From Bacteroidales bacterium (GTDB lineage: Bacteria; Bacteroidota; Bacteroidia; Bacteroidales; Marinilabiliaceae): a stretch of 9,707 nt of DNA. Each line of letters starts with the position of its first letter. Within the stretch, counting starts at the first letter, position 1. The stretch lies in NCBI GenBank assembly GCA_900766825.1, contig CAAFWU010000072.1:1-9707 (forward strand). The letters run 5' to 3'. Below are positions 1 to 5,884 of the stretch, piece by piece. The position numbers and the translations under genes are program-made. Under the pieces are notes generated by a model. It searched no databases and was not told where the DNA came from. It saw nothing but the letters and a program-made list of their open reading frames with translations.

Positions 1-6
1 GATTAC

Positions 7-26
7 GTTCCTTAGGGAACTTTTTT
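7..26 (+). terminator. Short terminator-like hairpin with T6 tail
   Basis: A 5-bp perfect stem (GTTCC 7-11, GGAAC 16-20) with a 4-nt loop is followed directly by six T residues (21-26) on the plus strand. This is the form of a weak intrinsic terminator and would end a plus-strand gene lying left of the window, converging on the ferredoxin gene at 170-1027. The stem is short, so chance formation is possible. The rest of 1-169 holds no gene or clear minus-strand terminator that I can see. Confidence 0.4.
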
Positions 27-169
27 ATGCCTTGTTTGGAATGCTGTTTTCTAGGTCTTCTACACGACACAGTTTATTTTCTTGTAGCTACAGCCAATTC
101 TAAACGGCTTTAGTGGTCAATAGGCAATTTTTTATAGCACCAATAATTCAGCAAACCCTAATTAACTCT

Positions 170-1027
170 CTACACCAAAGTTTTATTCTCCCTATCCGAA
201 GCATAATACTTTGCCAACAGAGGTGCAAAAGGTGAGTTAAAAGAGCGTACTCCGTTGGCGCAAATCTTTACGCAGGCGCAGCATTTGGTGCATTTGGTCT
301 CGTCCGTTTCGCACTCGTTGCCCTTAGCAATGGCTCCTGTGGGACATACGCTGGTGCATTTGCCGCAGTGTTTGCACAGGTCCGCATTGCACTCGGGTTT
401 GCGAGGGCTGCTCACCTTCTTCAGTTTCCAACTCAGTATGGTGCCAATGAAACAGATGCGTGCCCAGACCGACTGCTTTGGGCGCTCTATAGTGGTCGCG
501 TCCACCACGTTAGGCTCCGTGCCCTCTGGTGTTGTAGCCATTTTGTCCCATACGCGTGCTCCAAATTCCTTAGCCTCATCGATGTCGTTGGCGTTGGGTC
601 GCCCCACACCAATGGGGGTCTTGGGGGTAGAGAATGAGTGTTCTCCCACAAAGGTGGCGGCTCCAATGACCCTATAGTTATGCTCGGTGGCAAGCTGAGC
701 CAGATCGCACAGAGCCTGCTCGTAGTCGCGGTTGCCATATACAGCCACCACCACAGCCTGAGCTCCACCTCCGTCTATGCCCTCCATGCGTTTGCGAGCC
801 AATGGGGCAATGTGGCCTCCATAGACTGGAGCGCTAAGAACCACCAGACAATCGGACCCCTTGCAGAGTGCCGAAGCATCCAGTTCCGCAGCCGTGGTAA
901 GATCGATGGTGCTCACCGCCTCCGAAAGCTGACCTTGAGCGGCTGCCCCTTCGGCAATGGCTGTGGCCACACGGTGCGATGTGCGGGTGGGAGAAAAGGT
1001 TATTACCTGTATGTGGTTGGGTTTCAT
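170..1027 (-). CDS. EFR1 family ferrodoxin (flavodoxin-like domain plus two [4Fe-4S] clusters)
   Basis: Predicted cytoplasmic electron carrier of 285 aa that joins an N-terminal flavodoxin fold to a C-terminal bacterial ferredoxin domain. Seen in the sequence: a phosphate-loop-like FSPTRTS (11-17) that would bind FMN, the family-typical PVYGGHIAP (67-75) and VYGNRDY (96-102), a GRPNANDIDEA block near 142-152, then two cysteine sets: C218-x2-C221-x2-C224-x3-C228-P and C246-x2-C249-x2-C252-x3-C256. The second set lacks the usual Pro after its last Cys (Ala instead). Length and domain order fit the EFR1 family; physiological partners of that family are mostly unknown. The start at 1027 puts the flavin loop 10 residues in, as expected. 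It lies downstream of pta-ackA on the same strand, but a strong terminator separates them, so it is probably its own unit. I could not find a convincing promoter in the short gap. Confidence 0.88.
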   Translation of the reverse strand: MKPNHIQVITFSPTRTSHRVATAIAEGAAAQGQLSEAVSTIDLTTAAELDASALCKGSDCLVVLSAPVYGGHIAPLARKRMEGIDGGGAQAVVVAVYGNRDYEQALCDLAQLATEHNYRVIGAATFVGEHSFSTPKTPIGVGRPNANDIDEAKEFGARVWDKMATTPEGTEPNVVDATTIERPKQSVWARICFIGTILSWKLKKVSSPRKPECNADLCKHCGKCTSVCPTGAIAKGNECETDETKCTKCCACVKICANGVRSFNSPFAPLLAKYYASDRENKTLV

Positions 1028-1051
1028 CTGATGTAGTTACAAATTCAATTT

Positions 1052-1112
1052 TACTAAAAACAGCAATGTCCGCCACTGCACAACCTATTTGTTAGCAGCA
1101 GCGGACATTGCT
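1052..1112 (-). terminator. Intrinsic terminator of the pta-ackA operon
   Basis: A perfect 12-bp inverted repeat (1062-1073 with 1101-1112, core GCAATGTCCGC) has a 27-nt loop that can pair further (CTGC 1076-1079 with GCAG 1095-1098). Read on the minus strand, the stem is followed at once by a T-rich run (complement of the A residues around 1056-1060). This is a classical intrinsic terminator placed about 120 nt after the ackA stop and only 25-35 nt before the ferredoxin start, so it should insulate the ferredoxin gene from the acetate operon. Confidence 0.8.
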
Positions 1113-1229
1113 TTTGGGTTTATACTGTTGCCTCTTGTTGCTTAACCCACAGTGTGTTATGCAACTTGCGGCAGGCAGTGGTCAGTGGGACACACTCTCT
1201 TTTCTTATGTGAGAGCGAGAGCCCAACTA

Positions 1230-2429
1230 TTATTTGGTAAGTTCGTCGGTGTCCATGGCAATCATGAGCTCCTCGTCGGTGGGGATGACGCAAACAGTAA
1301 CCTTCGACGAAGGCTTGGAGATTATGGCCTCTTCGCCCATGATGGTCTTGTTTTTCTCAACGTCCAACTCAATGCCCATGAACTCAAGGCCACGGCATGC
1401 AACCTCGCGGCAGTCGAACTTGTTCTCGCCAACGCCACCAGTGAAGAGAAGGATGTCTACACCACCCATGGCAGCTGCGTACTCACCAATGTACTTACGC
1501 ACACGGTAGTAGTACATGTCCTGAGCCAAAGCGGCACGCTTGTCGCCCTTGTCGCGAGCTGCCTGAATCTCACGCATATCCGATGTGGTGCCCGATACGC
1601 CAAGCAGACCCGACTTTTTGTTCATCATGGTGTCAATCTCGTCGATTGTCATGTTGGTGTGGTGCATGATGTAGGGGATGATGGCTGGGTCGATGTCGCC
1701 GCAGCGGGTGCCCATCATCAGACCCTCCAGAGGGGTCAAGCCCATGCTGGTGTCCACGCACTTGCCGTCCACAATGGCCGAGATGGAACCACCGTTGCCA
1801 ATGTGGCAGGTGATGATCTTCTTGCCCACAGGGTCTACGCCCAAGTATTCGCATACGCGGCGCGATACGTACTTGTGGCTGGTGCCATGGAAGCCGTAGC
1901 GGCGGATGCCGAACTTCTCATAGAACTCGTAGGGCAGAGCGTACATATAGGCGTAGTCTGGCATGGTCTGGTGGAACGCAGTGTCGAACACACCCACCTG
2001 AGGTATGTTGGGCAGCAGAGCCTTAACGGCATTCACACCCTTGAGGTTGGCGGGGTTGTGCAGAGGACCCATGTCGGAGCAAGCCTCGAAGATGTCCAAA
2101 ACCTCCTTGGTCAGGATTGAGCTCTTGGTGATTTTTGAACCACCGTGGAGCATGCGGTGTCCCACAGCATCCAACTCGTTGAGGCTCTTGAGCACGCCAA
2201 TCTCGGGGTCGGTGAGTTTAGAGAAGATGATCTCTACACCCTTGGTGTGCTCGGGAATGGGCATCTCCTCAATCTTCTTCTCGCCGTTGGGCAATGAGAA
2301 TTTGATGAAAGAGCCTGGCATACCAATCTTTTCGATGCCACCGTTGGCAACAACCTTCTTGGCGGACATCTCGAAGAGTTTGTATTTGATGGACGAGCTG
2401 CCACAGTTGAGGACAAGGATATTTTTCAT
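1230..2429 (-). CDS. ackA: Acetate kinase
   Basis: Cytoplasmic acetate kinase (EC 2.7.2.1), which converts acetyl phosphate + ADP to acetate + ATP, the ATP-yielding step of acetate fermentation. It is 399 aa, the normal length. Family signatures are visible: LVLNCGSSSIKYK at 5-17 (signature 1) and YGFHGTSHKYVS at 178-189 (signature 2). By comparison with the Methanosarcina thermophila enzyme the active-site residues are present: Asn8, Arg92 (HRMLHGG), Asp149 (VFDTAFH), His181, Arg242 (GTRCGDIDP) and Glu386 (PTDEEL). The phosphate-binding loop HIGNGGS (209-215) and FTGGVGEN (329-336) are also intact. The start at 2429 gives the canonical N-terminus. It lies 39 bp downstream of pta on the same strand with an A-rich leader and no strong Shine-Dalgarno, so it is expected to be co-transcribed with pta and end at the hairpin at 1052-1112. 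Confidence 0.97.
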   Translation of the reverse strand: MKNILVLNCGSSSIKYKLFEMSAKKVVANGGIEKIGMPGSFIKFSLPNGEKKIEEMPIPEHTKGVEIIFSKLTDPEIGVLKSLNELDAVGHRMLHGGSKITKSSILTKEVLDIFEACSDMGPLHNPANLKGVNAVKALLPNIPQVGVFDTAFHQTMPDYAYMYALPYEFYEKFGIRRYGFHGTSHKYVSRRVCEYLGVDPVGKKIITCHIGNGGSISAIVDGKCVDTSMGLTPLEGLMMGTRCGDIDPAIIPYIMHHTNMTIDEIDTMMNKKSGLLGVSGTTSDMREIQAARDKGDKRAALAQDMYYYRVRKYIGEYAAAMGGVDILLFTGGVGENKFDCREVACRGLEFMGIELDVEKNKTIMGEEAIISKPSSKVTVCVIPTDEELMIAMDTDELTK

Positions 2430-2468
2430 GTGCTACTGTTCTTTTTTGTGGTGGTGGAACACTCTGAA

Positions 2469-3464
2469 CTATATGGCCTGATTGGCGGTTATGGCAATCA
2501 TCTTAACGATGTCGGAAACCGAGCAGCCACGAGACAAGTCGTTGACAGGACGAGCTATGCCCTGCAAAACGGGACCAATGGCCTCGGCATTGCCCAAGCG
2601 CTGAACAAGTTTGTAGGCTATGTTGCCAACCTCCAACGAGGGGAAGATGAGCACGTTTGCATGACCAGCAATGGTGCTGCCGGGAGCCTTCTTTGCACCT
2701 ACGCTGGGCACCAGAGCGGCATCGGCCTGAAGCTCGCCATCGATTTGCATGTCGGGAGCCAACTCCTTGGCTTTGTTGGTGGCCTCAATTACTTTGTCCA
2801 CAACGTCGGCTTTGGCACTGCCCTTGGTGGAGAAGCTCAGCATGGCAATGCGGGGCTCGAAACCACCCAGCACGCGAGCGGTGTTGCCTGTGGCAACGGC
2901 AATCTCCGCCAACTGGTCGGCATTCACGGTGGGGTTTACAGCGCAGTCGGCAAAGACCATGACGCCGTTCTCGCCATACTCCTTATTCTGGAGGAACATC
3001 AGGAAGGCGCCGCTCACAACGCTCATGCCTGGTTTTGTTTTGATGATTTGGAAGGCAGGACGGAGCACGTTGCCCGTTGAGTTGTCGGCACCACTTACCT
3101 CACCATCGGCATCGCCATTCTTGATCATGAGGCAACCCAGATAGAGGGGGTCTTCGGCCAACTGAGCAGCCTTCTCGGGGGTCATGCCCTTGTTTTTGCG
3201 GAGCTCATAGAGCAAGTTGGCATACTCGGCCTTCTTGGCGTTGTTCTTGGGGTCTACAACGGTGGCCTTGTCGAGGTTCTTCAAGCCCAATTTGGCTGCA
3301 TTGGCCTTTACGTTCTCGGGGCTGTCAATCAAAATGATGTCAGCAAAGCCCTCGGCCAAAACTTGGTCGGCTGCGCAGAGTGTGCGCTCCTCATAGCCCT
3401 CGGGCAATACAATGCGGCGTTTGTTTTGTGCCGCTTTCTCTTTCAGATTCTCAACGAAACCCAT
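2469..3464 (-). CDS. pta: Phosphate acetyltransferase
   Basis: Phosphotransacetylase (EC 2.3.1.8): acetyl-CoA + phosphate to acetyl phosphate + CoA, supplying the substrate for the next gene, ackA. It is 331 aa, the short form made only of the PTA/PTB catalytic domain, without the N-terminal BioD-like/DRTGG regions of the E. coli enzyme. Visible motifs: RIVLPEGYEERTL (17-29), SGADNSTGNVLRPA (124-137), SVVSGAFLM (148-156), DGELQADAAL (242-251), ANVLIFPSLEVGN (269-281) and PVNDLSRGCSVSDIV (306-320). The last includes Ser311, Arg312 and Asp318, matching catalytic Ser309/Arg310/Asp316 of the M. thermophila enzyme. I chose the ATG at 3464 because MGFVENLKEKA is the usual family N-terminus; the frame is open for 98 further codons upstream, but that stretch is repeat-rich and unlike Pta. 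First gene of the pta-ackA operon, likely transcribed from a distal promoter at 3822-3854. Confidence 0.95.
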   Translation of the reverse strand: MGFVENLKEKAAQNKRRIVLPEGYEERTLCAADQVLAEGFADIILIDSPENVKANAAKLGLKNLDKATVVDPKNNAKKAEYANLLYELRKNKGMTPEKAAQLAEDPLYLGCLMIKNGDADGEVSGADNSTGNVLRPAFQIIKTKPGMSVVSGAFLMFLQNKEYGENGVMVFADCAVNPTVNADQLAEIAVATGNTARVLGGFEPRIAMLSFSTKGSAKADVVDKVIEATNKAKELAPDMQIDGELQADAALVPSVGAKKAPGSTIAGHANVLIFPSLEVGNIAYKLVQRLGNAEAIGPVLQGIARPVNDLSRGCSVSDIVKMIAITANQAI

Positions 3465-3502
3465 TGTGTTATATGTTTTTATAAAAAGTTTTCTGCTGTG
3501 AA

Positions 3503-3590
3503 ACGTTCTTGCGCAATGTTCTTGTGCATCGTTTTGTGCAATGTGTTTGTGCACAATCTTGCGTAACGTTTTTGTGCGCATTGTCGTGTG
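3503..3590. repeat. Degenerate 12-13-nt tandem repeats upstream of pta
   Basis: Seven successive units of 12 or 13 nt can be read: 3503-3515, 3516-3528, 3529-3540, 3541-3553, 3554-3565, 3566-3578 and 3579-3590. On the plus strand the consensus is close to AYGTTYTTGTGCA; the first four units and the sixth are clear, the fifth and seventh are decayed. The phase starts about 40 nt upstream of the pta start codon and lies in its predicted 5' leader, where the RNA would read TGCACAAGAACAT-like units. Unit ends create perfect palindromes such as TTGCGCAA (3509-3516) and TTGTGCACAA (3547-3556). Function is unknown. Confidence 0.6.
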
Positions 3591-3821
3591 GGTCTGGCGC
3601 TTGCCAGTGGCTTCGCTTGTCTCTTTTGGGGGTCTCGCAATCTTCTTGGGGCTGTGGGCTCTCCGTTGTTTAAGGGGCAAGGTGGGAGCACGCTGTGGTG
3701 GGCGTCGGGCTCGCATTTGGGTGTGTAAATTATGCAATATTGCGTGTGGCGGCAACACTTTTTCGCACTCTTTTACACTGTTGCTCCTTTACGCAATTCA
3801 CACATCCATTGTTACACAACA

Positions 3822-3854
3822 CAAAGATATAACAAACGTTTGCGCAAAGCAAAA
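3822..3854 (-). promoter_or_regulatory. Bacteroidota-type promoter, probably for pta-ackA
   Basis: On the minus strand TTTTG (3854-3850), a 20-nt spacer and TATCTTTG (3829-3822) match the known Bacteroidota sigma-ABfr consensus TTTG-N19-21-TAnnTTTG. Transcription would start near 3815 and give pta a leader of about 350 nt that includes the tandem repeats. The spacer carries a perfect 10-bp palindrome TTTGCGCAAA (3839-3848), a possible operator. No better match was found closer to pta. Confidence 0.6.
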
Positions 3855-3991
3855 TTTTTATGAATATTCTTTTATTCGTCTTTGTCTTTCTTGGGGCATT
3901 TTATGTTGGTTGGGGTACGCAATGTTGCACAATATATCTCATATTTTACCCTTGCAGCATCTGCTTCGGTGCTTTTCTTCCCTTTTCTGCT

Positions 3992-3999
3992 TAAATTTG
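3992..3999 (+). promoter_or_regulatory. Candidate -7 box for mnmE
   Basis: TAAATTTG is an exact match to the Bacteroidota -7 consensus TAnnTTTG and lies 44 nt upstream of the mnmE start on the coding strand. The -33 position, 20 nt upstream (3969-3971), reads GTG rather than TTG, so the match is only partial. In an AT-rich stretch a chance -7 match is easy. Confidence 0.4.
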
Positions 4000-4043
4000 T
4001 TTTCGTTATCGTCTCATTTTGCAATATTTATTGAGTCACCCCT

Positions 4044-5528
4044 ATGCTTCTATCCGACACCATTTGCGCCATCTGCACCCCCTCTGGTCGAGGAGCCATT
4101 GCCACATTGCGCCTTTCGGGACCCAACGCCATTGGCATTGCCGACTCGGTTTTTCAGTCTGCCCGCAAGGGTAAACGCTTGGCCGATCAGCTTGCCATGA
4201 CCATGCACTATGGTCACATCATGGATCGTGCAAAAGACGGTGACTCAGCTTGTTGCGAGCCAATTGACGATGTTGTGGTGGGTCTTTTTCGTGCCCCTCA
4301 CTCCTTTACGGGCGAGGACACGGTGGAGATAACGTGCCACGGTTCGCCACTGGTGCAACGTCGCATACTTCAGCGCCTTATAGATGCTGGGGCTCGCATG
4401 GCCACGGCGGGTGAGTTTACCAAACGAGCCTTTGTGAACGGCAAAATGGACCTCTGCCAAGCCGAGGCTGTGGCCGACATGATTGCTGCCGAGAGCGATG
4501 CCGCCCGTCGTGTGGCCTATGGGCAGATGCGAGGGGGATTTTCGCAACGCCTATCCGACCTCCGACTTAAGTTGGTTGAGTTCGCCTCCCTTCTGGAACT
4601 GGAGCTCGACTTTAGCGAGGAGGACGTGGAGTTTGCCGATCGCACCAAACTGGAGGCTCTGTTGGCCGATACGCTCAGTGTTGTGACCCGCCTAACGGAT
4701 TCGTTTCGTTTGGGCAATGCCATAAAGGTGGGCATCCCCACGGCCATTGTGGGCGAACCCAATGCTGGCAAAAGCACCCTGCTCAATGCCCTGCTCTGCG
4801 AGGAACGTTCCATTGTGTCGGACATTCAGGGAACCACCCGAGATACCGTAGAAGAGACTTTGGCCGTTGGCGACCTAACCTTCCGTCTCATAGACACAGC
4901 TGGCCTCCGTTCCACAACCGATGTCATTGAGGCCGAGGGTGTTCGTCGTTCGCTACGTGCCGCCCGTCAGGCCTTGGTGGTGGTCTATGTCCTGGACGCC
5001 GCATGGGGTGCCGCAAGGGCAACGGACGCCATAGAGACTCTTTGGACCAACATCGGTTCTCACGCCAACGAAGCTTCTGCTCACGACAATAATCACGATA
5101 ATAATAAGGACAAGCATTTGGATGCCAAGCACCTCATTGTCTGCGTTAACAAAACCGATGTAGCCTCGGGCTATTGGGCCAACGAAGCTTGGGCTCAGTC
5201 GGTTGGGGCCGAAAAGATTGTGCCCATGGCCGCCCGCAATGGCGAAGGCATTGAAGATCTCAAGCAAGCTCTGGTAGACGTGGTGGGACTCCATGGTCAT
5301 ACACAGGCCGATGACGTTATGGTGACCAACGAGCGTCACTATGAGGCTCTGCGCCGTGCAGCCGATGCCCTGACCCGTGTTCAAGAGGGTCTAACCCTTG
5401 GCACAAGTGGTGAGTTCATATCTCTCGACCTCCACGAAGCCACCGATGCCTTGGCCTCTATAACTGGCGAGGTCTCGAGTCAAGAGGTGCTAAACCGCAT
5501 CTTTGAAAAGTTCTGTATAGGAAAATAA
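4044..5528 (+). CDS. mnmE: tRNA modification GTPase MnmE (TrmE)
   Basis: MnmE works with MnmG in the cytoplasm to install the aminomethyl-type modification at C5 of wobble uridine-34 in certain tRNAs, using GTP hydrolysis and a folate one-carbon unit. The 494-aa product shows the complete architecture: N-terminal folate-binding domain starting DTICAICTPSGRGAIATLRLSGP (5-27), helical region containing GEFTKRAFVNGKMDL (123-137), an inserted G domain with P-loop GEPNAGKST (237-245), switch I GTTRDT (263-268), DTAGLR (284-289) and NKTD (369-372), and the C-terminal CIGK (491-494) with the family's invariant cysteine. It is about 40 residues longer than E. coli MnmE (454 aa), partly because of an Asn/Asp/His-rich insert near 338-363. 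The start at 4044 gives the canonical N-terminus. It is transcribed alone, away from pta and towards the hipBA remnant. Confidence 0.97.
   Translation: MLLSDTICAICTPSGRGAIATLRLSGPNAIGIADSVFQSARKGKRLADQLAMTMHYGHIMDRAKDGDSACCEPIDDVVVGLFRAPHSFTGEDTVEITCHGSPLVQRRILQRLIDAGARMATAGEFTKRAFVNGKMDLCQAEAVADMIAAESDAARRVAYGQMRGGFSQRLSDLRLKLVEFASLLELELDFSEEDVEFADRTKLEALLADTLSVVTRLTDSFRLGNAIKVGIPTAIVGEPNAGKSTLLNALLCEERSIVSDIQGTTRDTVEETLAVGDLTFRLIDTAGLRSTTDVIEAEGVRRSLRAARQALVVVYVLDAAWGAARATDAIETLWTNIGSHANEASAHDNNHDNNKDKHLDAKHLIVCVNKTDVASGYWANEAWAQSVGAEKIVPMAARNGEGIEDLKQALVDVVGLHGHTQADDVMVTNERHYEALRRAADALTRVQEGLTLGTSGEFISLDLHEATDALASITGEVSSQEVLNRIFEKFCIGK
5082..5105 (+). repeat. 12-nt tandem duplication inside mnmE
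   Basis: CACGACAATAAT (5082-5093) is followed directly by CACGATAATAAT (5094-5105), differing at one base. In frame it encodes HDNNHDNN (residues 347-354) within a hydrophilic loop between the G3 (DTAG) and G4 (NKTD) motifs. It looks like a recent in-frame slippage expansion that the loop tolerates. Confidence 0.75.
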
Positions 5529-5548
5529 GAAATTTATCTTAAACATCC

Positions 5549-5599
5549 CGATAACTCGTGGAAATCTATCTTTCTTCGATAGATTTCCACGAGTTATCG
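5549..5599. repeat. Perfect 22-bp inverted repeat (hairpin) between mnmE and the hipA remnant
   Basis: The arms 5549-5570 and 5578-5599 are exactly complementary over 22 bp with a 7-nt loop (TTTCTTC); CAT and ATG just outside can also pair after a 2-nt bulge. It begins 20 nt after the mnmE stop and lies between convergent genes. It may serve as a bidirectional terminator, but it has no clear T-tract on the plus side (ATGTATTTTG follows) and the stem is long and perfect for a terminator. A miniature mobile palindrome or dispersed repeat is the alternative. Confidence 0.85.
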
Positions 5600-5632
5600 A
5601 TGTATTTTGTATTATCACAACGAGTTTCAGTA

Positions 5633-5654
5633 GTTGCTTAATATTAATAGCAAC
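5633..5654. repeat. Short inverted repeat at the hipA truncation point
   Basis: GTTGCT (5633-5638) and AGCAAC (5649-5654) flank a 10-nt AT-only loop that itself contains the palindrome TTAATATTAA. The right arm spans the last codons that match HipA (5649-5654), so the repeat straddles the deletion or insertion junction. It may mark the event, or be chance in AT-rich DNA. Confidence 0.45.
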
Positions 5655-5884
5655 AAAAGATGGCAGACGCTGGTATATCTTGGCCTCTTCGCCCCAAATT
5701 GGCATACGGGATCTTGCGCTGCCAATAGGTGCAACTAGTGGGGCAATATCAATTCCCCTCTTTACATACTCGGGGTTGTATGTAAAGTATGAACTCTTTC
5801 TTCGCTCGTCCCATGTGAGCCGACCAATCTCTTCGCCCCACAACATAACTCTCAAACTCTTTACCATTGGCTTCTTTGCACTTT

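Larger units (their letters stand above)
3465..4043. other. Divergent pta/mnmE intergenic region
   Basis: A 579-bp gap separates pta (minus) from mnmE (plus). No protein with recognisable features is encoded. From the pta side it holds an AT-rich 35-bp stretch next to the pta start, an array of degenerate 12-13-nt repeats (3503-3590), a segment that is C-rich on the pta transcript strand (about 3590-3720) with a small CTGGC/GCCAG hairpin at 3594-3607, several TTGYGCAA-like words, a good minus-strand promoter (3822-3854), and an AT-rich stretch leading to mnmE with a candidate -7 box at 3992-3999. Open frames in the region look like chance: basic, low-complexity and without domain motifs. Confidence 0.7.
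5490..5867 (-). pseudogene. hipA: 3'-truncated HipA-family toxin kinase (N-terminal remnant)
   Basis: The open frame is 125 aa, but only about the first 73 residues look like HipA: MVKSLRVMLWGEEIGRLTWD, then YFTYNPEY, DIAPLVAPIG and MPIWGEEAKIYQRLPSFVA. This is the N-terminal subdomain 1 as I recall it from Bacteroidales HipA proteins (usually over 400 aa), where PSF-A is normally followed by a DSLPD-type sequence. Here homology ends at codon 5649-5651 and the frame runs on as AT-rich, non-family residues through a perfect hairpin (5549-5599) into the antisense of the mnmE 3' end, overlapping it by 39 bp. The HipA kinase core (ATP-binding and catalytic Ser/Thr kinase motifs) is absent, so toxin activity is not expected. 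It starts 17 bp after the hipB stop with AAAGAAG upstream of the ATG, the normal hipBA order. A HipS-like role for the remnant is possible but speculative. Confidence 0.78.

Noticed and set aside
83..92. Palindrome TGTAGCTACA downstream of the ferredoxin gene as a regulatory site
   Set aside because: Ten bases, not near any start, and no T-run on either side; chance is the simplest explanation.
1152..2120. 322-codon plus-strand open frame opposite ackA
   Set aside because: It is wholly antisense to a well-supported acetate kinase gene and shows no domain motif, only His/Val-rich shadow composition. Similar antisense frames at 2430-3080 and 7047-7694 were dropped for the same reason.
3503..3590. 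CRISPR array
   Set aside because: Units are 12-13 nt, directly adjacent without spacers and degenerate; no cas genes are nearby.
3479..3691. 70-codon minus-strand frame in the pta leader as a small regulatory protein
   Set aside because: Basic low-complexity translation of the C-rich and repeat segments, no clear ribosome site, and overlap with the pta frame; no positive evidence for coding.
3590..3815. Known structured RNA (tmRNA, RNase P, SRP or 6S RNA) in the divergent region
   Set aside because: I looked for recognisable end sequences and conserved cores of tmRNA, RNase P and SRP RNA and saw none. 6S RNA cannot be excluded by eye, but there is no positive sign.
3541..4200. 219-codon plus-strand open frame crossing the pta/mnmE gap into mnmE
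   Set aside because: It starts in the repeat array and overlaps mnmE out of frame. The residues look random, the promoter lies on the other strand, and the canonical MnmE start at 4044 contradicts it.
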